Shown here: one piece after another, positions 26,426-33,713 of the stretch
Numbering within the stretch: position 1 is the stretch's first letter
How the letters are laid out: each line of letters opens with the position of its first letter
Assembly: GCF_006542685.1 (NCBI RefSeq)
Contig: NZ_AP019736.1
Span: forward strand, 1 to 64,000
Source: Alistipes dispar
GTDB taxonomy: Bacteria; Bacteroidota; Bacteroidia; Bacteroidales; Rikenellaceae
DNA: 64,000 nt
Direction: 5' to 3'
Position numbers and translations under genes: made by a program
The notes under the pieces: model-generated
Seen by the model: the letters and a program-made list of their open reading frames with translations, nothing else
What the model was told of the DNA's origin: nothing
Databases searched by the model: none

Positions 26426-26914
26426 CTACTTCAGCACGCGCTCGATATAAGCCTTGTAATCTTTGACCACCGGCTCGTAGCCGTCATCCTCGAACAGCGG
26501 CGAGGAGATCAGGAAGTCGGCCGAAGAGCGGTTGATGGCCGTGGGAACGTTGTAGAGCGTCGCCAGGCGCAGCAGCGCCTTGACATCGACATCGTGCGGC
26601 TGAGCCGACATGGGGTCCCAGAAAAAAATCAGCGCGTTGATCCTGCCGTCGGCGATGAGCGATCCGAGCTGCTGATCGCCGCCCAGCGGGCCCGACTTGA
26701 GCAGCGTAATGCGCAGGTCGGGATGCGGTCCGTCGGCCTCGTCGTGCTCCCTGCGGTGATCGCGGAGCGTCTTCTCGACCATCTTGCCCGTCGTACCGGT
26801 GCATATCAGATGGTGCGGACTGAGTTTCGCGCAGTTCCAATCGACCCATTCGGCCAGGTCGCGCTTCATGTTGTCGTGGGCCACCAGAGCCAGCGCTTTG
26901 ATCTTCTGTTCCAT
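26426..26914 (-). CDS. mgsA: Methylglyoxal synthase
   Basis: 162 residues. It converts dihydroxyacetone phosphate to methylglyoxal and phosphate. Family motifs are LVAHDNMKRDL, CTGTTGKMV and SGPLGGDQQLG with the catalytic Asp, plus IFFWDPMSAQPHDVDVKALLR. A 16-bp perfect palindrome lies 20 nt upstream of the start codon. Confidence 0.96.
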   Translation of the reverse strand: MEQKIKALALVAHDNMKRDLAEWVDWNCAKLSPHHLICTGTTGKMVEKTLRDHRREHDEADGPHPDLRITLLKSGPLGGDQQLGSLIADGRINALIFFWDPMSAQPHDVDVKALLRLATLYNVPTAINRSSADFLISSPLFEDDGYEPVVKDYKAYIERVLK

Positions 26915-26933
26915 ATCGTCGTTTCTTCATGAA

Positions 26934-26949
26934 AGGGTCCGCGGACCCT
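26934..26949. promoter_or_regulatory. Perfect palindrome upstream of mgsA
   Basis: AGGGTCCGCGGACCCT is a 16-bp perfect palindrome, 20 nt before the mgsA start on the minus strand. It could be an operator or a structure in the short leader; no promoter consensus is seen beside it. Confidence 0.4.
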
Positions 26950-26960
26950 CCCGTTTCCGT

Positions 26961-26989
26961 AAAAAACCGGCCCCCTTACGAGAGGCCGG
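26961..26989 (-). terminator. Terminator of the DUF5606 gene
   Basis: On the minus strand a 6-bp GC stem (CCGGCC / GGCCGG, 11-nt loop) is followed by TTTTTT, just after the stop codon at 27001. Confidence 0.75.
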
Positions 26990-27000
26990 GCATAGGTCCG

Positions 27001-27405
27001 CTACTCCTCCTCGGCGGGAAGACGGAATTCCGTGAAACCGGCTCCAATGAGGATGTTGAACCACGCGAAGCACTTCTTCATGTCCGAGACATGCACCCTG
27101 TCGCGGTCGTACTCGGGGAGTACCTCGGCGAAGAAGGCCCTGAGCTTCTCGGGAGCCTCCTTGGGGCTGACGGCCTCCTTCCCGCCCGTATGGGCGTAGA
27201 GGCGGGTGAACACCTCGGCGAGCGGAATGTCGTCGCCCTCGGTGAACATCGAAATCTCCGAGAGGGCGCTCACACGGGCGTTCGCCGCGGCGTTCATGCG
27301 CCGGCCGTCGAGCAGCGACTCGACGATCACGCCGCGCGTGGACTGCGCCACATATTTATAAAGTCCGGGCTGCCCCGAAATGGCCAGAATCTCTTTCAGT
27401 TCCAT
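27001..27405 (-). CDS. DUF5606 family protein
   Basis: 134 residues. The opening MELKEILAISGQPGLYKYVAQSTRGVIVESLLDGRRM and the later LSEISMFTEGDDIPLAEVF match the Bacteroidetes DUF5606 pattern (SISGKPGLYK ... VESL ... KVSALGDIAMYT). It is cytoplasmic and acidic at the C-terminus. The function is unknown. It lies 27 nt downstream of the MscS-type gene and probably shares its transcript. Confidence 0.8.
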   Translation of the reverse strand: MELKEILAISGQPGLYKYVAQSTRGVIVESLLDGRRMNAAANARVSALSEISMFTEGDDIPLAEVFTRLYAHTGGKEAVSPKEAPEKLRAFFAEVLPEYDRDRVHVSDMKKCFAWFNILIGAGFTEFRLPAEEE

Positions 27406-27432
27406 AATCGTATGAATATCTTTGGGTTAAGG

Positions 27433-28371
27433 TTATTCGTTCTTCACATGCACGTCCATCTGCGGGAAGGGGAAGTTGATTCCCGCGGCTGGCAGCTCCT
27501 TGTAGAACCGCTCGTTGTACTCGAAAAAGACGTCCCAGAAATCGGTGTTCTTCGTCCACACGCGCACGGTGAGGTTCACCGAGCTGTCGGCCAGCGCCGA
27601 GACCCACACCACCGGCTCGGCCGGTTCGCGCAACACGCGGGGATCGGCCGCAAGCATGCCGAGGATGGTCCTGCGGGCCGTGTCCACGTCGTCGCCGTAG
27701 GAAATGCCCACGGTCCAGTCCACGCGGCGCACGTCGGCCGTCGAATAGTTGTCGATGATGGCCGTGGCGATGGAGTTGTTGGGAATGTAGATCGTCTGGT
27801 TGTCCACGGTCGTGATGACCGTCGAGAAGAGCTTGATCTCGCGGACCGTGCCCGACTGTCCCTGCGCCGAAATGTAGTCGCCGATGCGGTAGGGCTTCAT
27901 CAGCAGGATCATCACCCCGCCGGCGAAGTTCTGCGCCGTACCGCTCAGGGCCATGCCGATAGCCAGCGTGGCGGCCGAGAAGACGGCGATGAGCGACGTG
28001 ACGTTCACGCCCAGCGTGGAGACCACGATGAGCACCAGCAACAGCGTGAAGACCACGCGGACCGTATTGCGGAGGAACGAACGCAGCGACACGTCCACCC
28101 TGCGCCGCTCGCAGACGGCATCGAGAAGGTGTATGATCCGCCGCACGATCCAGCGTCCGACGAAGTAGATAGCCAGCGCGATGAGGACCTTGATGAGAAT
28201 CCACACCGACTCGGAGAGCAGGTTTTGCAGCAGTTGGTCCACGTCGAGGTTGGCCAGCTTGCGGACCGTTTCGGCGAAATTGGCCTTCTGCACGCTGTCG
28301 GGGACCATCAGGGGAGCCGACTTGTCCGCCTCGGCGAAAAGGGCGAACAGGATGCCGTCGAGAAAATTCAT
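27433..28371 (-). CDS. Mechanosensitive ion channel, MscS family
   Basis: 312 residues. An N-terminal periplasmic or helical segment precedes three membrane helices (about 70-170). The pore helix TM3 has SAATLAIGMALSGTAQNFAGGVMILLMKPYRIGDYI. A beta domain and a cytoplasmic domain follow (VDNQTIYIPNNSIATAIIDNYS). It opens under membrane tension. The start at MNFLDGILF is preferred to an open extension running to 28500, which would overlap serB and cover both promoters. Confidence 0.9.
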   Translation of the reverse strand: MNFLDGILFALFAEADKSAPLMVPDSVQKANFAETVRKLANLDVDQLLQNLLSESVWILIKVLIALAIYFVGRWIVRRIIHLLDAVCERRRVDVSLRSFLRNTVRVVFTLLLVLIVVSTLGVNVTSLIAVFSAATLAIGMALSGTAQNFAGGVMILLMKPYRIGDYISAQGQSGTVREIKLFSTVITTVDNQTIYIPNNSIATAIIDNYSTADVRRVDWTVGISYGDDVDTARRTILGMLAADPRVLREPAEPVVWVSALADSSVNLTVRVWTKNTDFWDVFFEYNERFYKELPAAGINFPFPQMDVHVKNE

Positions 28372-28398
28372 AATTCCGTTCCTTAGAAGTTTGCCATG

Positions 28399-28406
28399 CA
28401 AAAATA
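28399..28406 (-). promoter_or_regulatory. -7 box of the MscS gene
   Basis: TATTTTTG on the minus strand, 27 nt before the start codon at 28371; the -33 element is unclear. Confidence 0.5.
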
Positions 28407-28428
28407 GCCAAAAAAAAGAGAAGTTTAT

Positions 28429-28436
28429 TAACTTTG
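28429..28436 (+). promoter_or_regulatory. -7 box of serB
   Basis: TAACTTTG on the plus strand, 41 nt before the serB ATG; no good -33 element. Confidence 0.5.
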
Positions 28437-28477
28437 TCCATATTCTTGCAGAAGAGGACCGAAATACACCACCGAAG

Positions 28478-29701
28478 ATGCGAAACGACGTAGAAATCAT
28501 TCAGATCAACATATCCGGGGAGGACAAGCCCGGCATGACCTCGTCGCTGACCGAGATTCTGGCGCGCTACGACGCCTTCATCCTCGACATCGGCCAGGCC
28601 AACATCCACCAGTCGCTGACGCTCGGCATCCTGATACGGACCACGGCCGACAAGTCGGGCAACATCATGAAGGAGTTGCTGTTCAAAGCCTCGGAGCTGG
28701 GCGTGATGATCCGATTCGCCCCGATCGCCGAACGCCGCTACGAGGACTGGGTGAGCCGGCAGGGCAAGAACCGCTACATCATCACGCTGCTGGGACGCAC
28801 CGTGACGGCGCGCCACATCGCCGAGGTGACGAAAACCGTGGCCGAACACGGGCTCAACATCGACGCCATCAAACGCCTGACAGGGCGCGTACCCCTGCGC
28901 GAGGACGACCGCACGGCGCGGTCGTGCATCGAGCTTTCGGTGCGCGGGTCGCTCACCGACGAGGAGCGCGCCGCGATGCAGGAGCGGTTCATGAATCTCT
29001 CGGAGCTGGGGCTCGACGTCTCGTTCCAGCGCGACGACATCTACCGCCGCAGCCGGAGGCTGATCTGCTTCGACATGGATTCGACGCTCATCGAGACCGA
29101 AGTGATCGACGAGCTGGCCGACCGGGCCGGCGTCGGAGCCGAGGTGCGCGAAATCACCGAACGCGCCATGCGGGGCGAAATCGACTTCCGCGAGAGTTTC
29201 ACCCAGCGTGTGGCGCTGCTCAGGGGGCTGGACGTCGCGGTGATGGAGGAGATCGCCCGCTCGCTGCCCATCACCGAGGGACTGGAACGCATGATGACCA
29301 TTCTCAAGCGCGTGGGCTACAAGACGGCGATCCTTTCGGGCGGATTCACCTATTTCGGCAACTACCTGCGGCAGAGGTACGGCTTCGACTACGTTTACGC
29401 CAACGAGCTGGAGGTCGAGAACGGACGCCTGACGGGCCGTTACGCGGGCGAAATCGTGGACGGACGCCGCAAGGCCGAGCTGCTGCGTCTGCTGTGTCAG
29501 TTCGAGGAGATCAACCTCGCGCAGGCGGTGGCCGTGGGCGACGGGGCCAACGACCTGCCGATGCTCAGCCTCGCGGGACTGGGGATCGCCTTCCACGCCA
29601 AGCCCAAGGTGAAGGCCACGGCCCGGCAGTCGATCTCGACGATCGGACTGGACGGCATCCTCTATTTCCTCGGACTCAAGGATTCGCGCATCGAGCAATG
29701 A
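28478..29701 (+). CDS. serB: Phosphoserine phosphatase
   Basis: 407 residues. Two N-terminal ACT domains (about 1-175, VEIIQINISGEDKPGMTSSLTEIL and YIITLLGRTVTARHIAEV) precede an HAD phosphatase with CFDMDSTLIETEVIDELA, LSGGFTYF and AVGDGANDLPML. It makes serine from phosphoserine. The ACT domains suggest amino-acid control. The stop codon overlaps the next gene (ATGA), so a lipoprotein is translationally coupled to it. Confidence 0.95.
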   Translation: MRNDVEIIQINISGEDKPGMTSSLTEILARYDAFILDIGQANIHQSLTLGILIRTTADKSGNIMKELLFKASELGVMIRFAPIAERRYEDWVSRQGKNRYIITLLGRTVTARHIAEVTKTVAEHGLNIDAIKRLTGRVPLREDDRTARSCIELSVRGSLTDEERAAMQERFMNLSELGLDVSFQRDDIYRRSRRLICFDMDSTLIETEVIDELADRAGVGAEVREITERAMRGEIDFRESFTQRVALLRGLDVAVMEEIARSLPITEGLERMMTILKRVGYKTAILSGGFTYFGNYLRQRYGFDYVYANELEVENGRLTGRYAGEIVDGRRKAELLRLLCQFEEINLAQAVAVGDGANDLPMLSLAGLGIAFHAKPKVKATARQSISTIGLDGILYFLGLKDSRIEQ

Positions 29702-30468
29702 TACGGCGTGCAACGGTTCTCGGAGCGCTGCTGTCGCTGGCGGCGGGCTGCTGCGACTCCTCGTTCGGGGAGCCGGACGACGGCGCGCAGCCGCCCCCGC
29801 GGACCGAAACCATCGCCGCGCTGCGCGCACTCTACGCCGGGGAGACCTTCCCCGTGACGGGCGACATCACGGTCGAAGGCACGGTGACGAGCAGCGACCG
29901 GGCGCGCAACTTCTACCGCTCCCTCTGCATCGAGGACGGGAATGCGGCGATCGAGGTCATGGCAGGCATAGACCAGCTTCATAACGACTACCCCGCGGGC
30001 TGCCGCGTGACGCTGCGGCTCGAAGGGCTCGCCGTGGGCGAAAGCCGCGGCGTACTGCAAGCCGGACGGCTGCCCGACCCCGGAAGCGGCTATGCGACGG
30101 ATTACATCGGATCGAAGCCCGCGCTCGACGCCGCGCTGATCCGTCACGGAGAGACGTTGCGGGAACTCGAACCCGCGAGGCTCCGGATCGCGGAGCTGAC
30201 GCCGGATCGCTGCGGAACGCTGGTGCGTATCGACCGCCTTATCTACCGTCCCGAAGACCTTTCGGGTTCGACCTGGTCCGGATACAAACGCTTCGCCGAC
30301 GACGAGGGCGCGGAAATCTACACCTACGTCCGTACCTATGCGCGTTTCGCGGACGAGGAAGTGCCCGCGGGGCAGGTGTCGCTCACAGGGATTCTCCAGC
30401 GCGACGAGACGGGCGGAGGCCGTTACATACTCAAACTGCGCGATGAGACGGACTGCCGGACACTTTGA
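29698..30468 (+). CDS. DUF5689 lipoprotein (copy 1)
   Basis: 256 residues with a lipoprotein signal (GALLSLAAGC). The body matches the Bacteroidetes DUF5689 pattern of OB-fold-like repeats (TIAALRALYAGETFPVTGDITVEGTVTSSDRARNFYRSLCIEDGNAAIEVM). Such proteins are usually encoded beside a TonB-dependent receptor and may bind its ligand at the cell surface. A TonB-receptor-like gene lies about 4 kb away at 33714-36137. It overlaps serB by 4 nt and copy 2 by 26 nt. Confidence 0.78.
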   Translation: MIRRATVLGALLSLAAGCCDSSFGEPDDGAQPPPRTETIAALRALYAGETFPVTGDITVEGTVTSSDRARNFYRSLCIEDGNAAIEVMAGIDQLHNDYPAGCRVTLRLEGLAVGESRGVLQAGRLPDPGSGYATDYIGSKPALDAALIRHGETLRELEPARLRIAELTPDRCGTLVRIDRLIYRPEDLSGSTWSGYKRFADDEGAEIYTYVRTYARFADEEVPAGQVSLTGILQRDETGGGRYILKLRDETDCRTL

Positions 30469-31237
30469 AGCGCTGCTCGCCGTATGCGCGGCGGCGCTCG
30501 CTGCCGGATGCGACGAGGCCACGCATCCCGCGCCCCGCGAGGAGCAGCGGGCGACGAACTCCGTGGCCTATCTCAAGTCGCTCTGCGACGGAAGGAACAG
30601 CATCGTCGTGACGCAGGAGATCACGGTGCAGGGCTACGTCGCGGCGAACGACCGCTACGGCGAATTCACCAAATCGCTGGTGATCGAGGATGCGACGGGC
30701 GGAATCACCGTCGCCGCAAACCTCGAATCGGTGGCGGACGTCTGTCCGTTCGGCTACGTGGCGACGCTGCGTTGCCACGGTCTCGTGCTGTGCGACTACG
30801 GCGGGAAGATCCAGATCGGGGTCGCCCCCGAAGGCAGCGGCGCAGGCCGTATTCCGGCGGAGGATTTCGCCCGCTACGTCAGTATCCGGATGCCGGAGGC
30901 GGACGAGGGGCTGCGGGCCGAAGCCGTCACGATCGACCGGATCGCGGAACGGCATATCGACACCCGCGTCCGGATCGACGGCGTGCATTTTCCGCAGGCG
31001 GGCGCGAAATGGTGCGACACCGACCCGCAGACGGGCCGGAGCGTGACCACCGAGCGTACGCTCGCCGACGACGAGGGGCACACCCTGCCCGTGCGAACCG
31101 CCGGGACCTGCACCTACGCTAAAGAGCCCGTACCGGCGGGCACGGGCTCGATATACGGCGTAATCGACTATTTCGACGGAAAATACACGCTGCGCGTCAC
31201 CAACCGCGACATCCTGTTTCCGGAGAACGGTCTCTGA
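30443..31237 (+). CDS. DUF5689 lipoprotein (copy 2)
   Basis: 264 residues. A signal peptide ends in LAAGC near residue 22. The domain order follows copy 1: SVAYLKSLCDGRNSIVVTQEITVQGYVAANDRYGEFTKSLVIEDATGGITV, then a C-terminal RIDGVHFPQ ... YGVIDYFDGKYTLRVTNRDI. It is a divergent tandem duplicate of the preceding gene. The ATG at 30443 is chosen because it starts the signal peptide. Converges on obgE. Confidence 0.78.
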   Translation: MRRTAGHFEALLAVCAAALAAGCDEATHPAPREEQRATNSVAYLKSLCDGRNSIVVTQEITVQGYVAANDRYGEFTKSLVIEDATGGITVAANLESVADVCPFGYVATLRCHGLVLCDYGGKIQIGVAPEGSGAGRIPAEDFARYVSIRMPEADEGLRAEAVTIDRIAERHIDTRVRIDGVHFPQAGAKWCDTDPQTGRSVTTERTLADDEGHTLPVRTAGTCTYAKEPVPAGTGSIYGVIDYFDGKYTLRVTNRDILFPENGL

Positions 31238-31292
31238 CGTGAGGGACGGGGCCGGCGAATATATCGCCTCCGGCAGGACGGGCTCCGGCGGA

Positions 31293-32306
31293 TCAGCGCT
31301 GGAGCGCCTCCCAGAGCATATCCTTCAGCTTCCGGATATTCAGCCCCGACACCGAGGAGATGAACACCGCCGGAACGCCCTCGGGCAGGTGCGCGCGCAT
31401 CTCGCGGATCAGCCCCTCGTCCAGCATGTCGCACTTGGTGACGGCCAGCAGCCGCTCCTTGTCGAGCAGCTCGGGATTGTACTGCGTGAGCTCCCCGAGC
31501 AGAATGTCGTAGTCGCGGCGGATGTCGTCGCTGTCGGCAGGAATCATGAACAGCAGCACCGAATTGCGCTCGATATGGCGCAGGAAGCGCGTGCCGAGGC
31601 CGCGGCCTTCGTGCGCCCCCTCGATGATGCCCGGAATGTCGGCCATGACGAACGAACGGCCGTCGCGGACCTCCACGATACCCAGATTGGGCTCGAGCGT
31701 CGTGAAGGCGTAGTTGGCGATCTTCGGCTTCGCGGCCGAGACGACCGACAGCAGCGTGGATTTGCCCGCATTGGGGAAGCCCACCAGCCCCACGTCGGCC
31801 AGCACCTTCAGTTCGAGAATGAAAGCGCCCTCCTCGCCCTCCTCGCCCGGCTGGGCGTAACGCGGCGTCTGGTTCGTGGCGCTCCTGAAGTGCCAGTTGC
31901 CCAGACCGCCCCGGCCGCCCCGGAGCAGCACGAGCCGTTCGCCGTCGGAGGTCACCTCGCCCACGGGTTCGGTGGTCGTCGTGCCGTCCTCCAGCTCCAC
32001 GACCCGCCGTGCGACCGTACCCAGCGGCACGGGAATCACAATGTCCCGCGCATCCCGGCCCGACGAGCGGGCGCCCGATCCGTTCTGCCCGTCTTCGGCG
32101 AACTGGTGGCGCTGGTACTTGAGGTGGATCAGCGTCCAGTACTGCCTGTCGCCCTGCAAGACGATGCTGCCGCCCTTGCCGCCGTCGCCGCCGTCCGGAC
32201 CGCCGAAAGCCACGAACTTCTCGCGGCGGAAATGCGCCGAGCCGGCCCCGCCGTGACCCGAGCGGGCGAAAATCTTCACGTAATCTACGAAGTTGGAACT
32301 TGCCAT
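31293..32306 (-). CDS. obgE: GTPase Obg
   Basis: 337 residues. The N-terminal Obg glycine-rich domain (about 1-160, FVDYVKIFARSGHGGAGSAHFRREKF) is followed by a G domain with GFPNAGKST, DIPGIIEGAHEGRGLG, TKCDMLD and a short C-terminal tail. It acts in ribosome assembly and growth control. The start MASSNFVDYVKIF is the family N-terminus; 8 further in-frame codons upstream are not conserved. Confidence 0.97.
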   Translation of the reverse strand: MASSNFVDYVKIFARSGHGGAGSAHFRREKFVAFGGPDGGDGGKGGSIVLQGDRQYWTLIHLKYQRHQFAEDGQNGSGARSSGRDARDIVIPVPLGTVARRVVELEDGTTTTEPVGEVTSDGERLVLLRGGRGGLGNWHFRSATNQTPRYAQPGEEGEEGAFILELKVLADVGLVGFPNAGKSTLLSVVSAAKPKIANYAFTTLEPNLGIVEVRDGRSFVMADIPGIIEGAHEGRGLGTRFLRHIERNSVLLFMIPADSDDIRRDYDILLGELTQYNPELLDKERLLAVTKCDMLDEGLIREMRAHLPEGVPAVFISSVSGLNIRKLKDMLWEALQR

Positions 32307-32327
32307 AACGGTTTTCTTTTCAAGGGG

Positions 32328-32359
32328 CAAAGATAGTGCAAAGCGGGCGCTGCGGCAAA
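32328..32359 (-). promoter_or_regulatory. Promoter of obgE
   Basis: Minus strand: TTTG (32356-32359), 20 nt, TATCTTTG (32328-32335), 22 nt before the start codon. Confidence 0.87.
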
Positions 32360-32460
32360 TTTATTTGATGCGGCGCAGAACAAAACGCCCCGCACCGGTT
32401 CCGCATCCGGCGTACCGGGACGGATTCCGGGAAAAACCGGACCCGGAGCGGCAGACGGCA

Positions 32461-32493
32461 CGTCCCGCCGCAGGCGACGGCTGCGACGGGACG
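32461..32493 (-). terminator. Hairpin downstream of ald
   Basis: Stem CGTCCCG-C-CGCAG / CTGCG-A-CGGGACG with one mismatch and a 7-nt loop, 25 nt after the ald stop codon. There is no T-run on the minus side, so it may be a factor-dependent stop or an mRNA end. Confidence 0.5.
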
Positions 32494-32517
32494 TTTTCCA
32501 GGACGCTCCCCGGAAGA

Positions 32518-33624
32518 TCAGAGCGCCAGCGGCTCGTACTCCAGTCCCCACGCCTCGGCCACGGGACGATAGACCACCCGGCCCTCGACGATGTTCAGAC
32601 CGAGCGCCAGCTCGGGATTCTCCTTCGCGGCGCGGCGCCATCCCTTGTCGGCCAACTGGAGGGCATAGGGCAGCGTGGCGTTCGTGAGCGCGAGGGTCGA
32701 AGTGCGCGGCACGGCGCCCGGAATGTTCGCCACGCAATAGTGCAGGATACCGTCCACGTAATAGACGGGATCCTCGTGCGTCGTCGGATGCGACGTCTCG
32801 AAACAGCCGCCCTGGTCGATGGCCACGTCCACCATCACCGTTCCGGGTTCCATCTCGCGCAGCATCTCCCGCGTGACGAGTTTCGGCGCCTTCGCACCGG
32901 GAATCAGCACCGAGCCGATCACCAGATCGGCGTGTCTGAGCTCCTCGCGGATGTTGTATTCCGAGGACATGAGCGTCTTGACGTTGCGCGGCATCACGTC
33001 GGCCAGGTAGGTGAGCCGTTGCAGCGAAATGTCGCAGATCGTCACGTCGGCGCCCGTTCCGGCGGCCGTGCGGGCCGCGGCCGTACCGACCACGCCGGCT
33101 CCGATGACGAAGACCTTGGCGGGTTTCACGCCCGGAACGCCGCCCAGCAGCACGCCCTTGCCGCCGCGCGGCTTCTCGAGGAAATAGCGTCCCTCCTGCG
33201 TGGCCATGCGCCCCGCCACCTCGGACATGGGAATGAGCAGCGGCAGCGAACGGTCGGCCCGTTCGACCGTCTCGTAGGCGCAGCAGACCGCCCCGCTGTC
33301 GATCATCGCATGGGTCAGCGCCTCGCAACTGGCGAAGTGGAAATAGGTGAAGACGAGCTGCCCCCGGCGGATGAGCCTGTACTCGGGAGCGATCGGCTCC
33401 TTGACCTTGACGATCATCTCGGCCGTGGCGTAGATCTCCTCGATCGTGGGGAGGATACGGGCGCCGACCGCCTCGTAGGCGCTGTCGGGGAAACCGCTGT
33501 TCTCGCCGGCCGAAGCCTGCACGAAGACGTCGTGTCCCCGTTTGACGAACTCCTGCACGCCGGCGGGAGTGAGGCCGACGCGATTTTCGTTGTTCTTGAT
33601 CTCTTTTGGAATGCCGATAATCAT
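32518..33624 (-). CDS. ald: Alanine dehydrogenase
   Basis: 368 residues, normal length. It has MIIGIPKEIKNNENRVGLTPAGV, the NAD fold VFVIGAGVVGTAAARTAAGTGADVTICD and the late DQGGCFETSHPTTHEDPVY. It interconverts alanine and pyruvate plus ammonia with NAD. Monocistronic by spacing. Confidence 0.96.
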   Translation of the reverse strand: MIIGIPKEIKNNENRVGLTPAGVQEFVKRGHDVFVQASAGENSGFPDSAYEAVGARILPTIEEIYATAEMIVKVKEPIAPEYRLIRRGQLVFTYFHFASCEALTHAMIDSGAVCCAYETVERADRSLPLLIPMSEVAGRMATQEGRYFLEKPRGGKGVLLGGVPGVKPAKVFVIGAGVVGTAAARTAAGTGADVTICDISLQRLTYLADVMPRNVKTLMSSEYNIREELRHADLVIGSVLIPGAKAPKLVTREMLREMEPGTVMVDVAIDQGGCFETSHPTTHEDPVYYVDGILHYCVANIPGAVPRTSTLALTNATLPYALQLADKGWRRAAKENPELALGLNIVEGRVVYRPVAEAWGLEYEPLAL

Positions 33625-33713
33625 AACGCGGGATATTTTAAAGGTTTTTCACCTTCCAAAATACGCATTTTGTATCGAAATGCAAAAAAACCGAACGATT
33701 TTTTACCCTCCGG

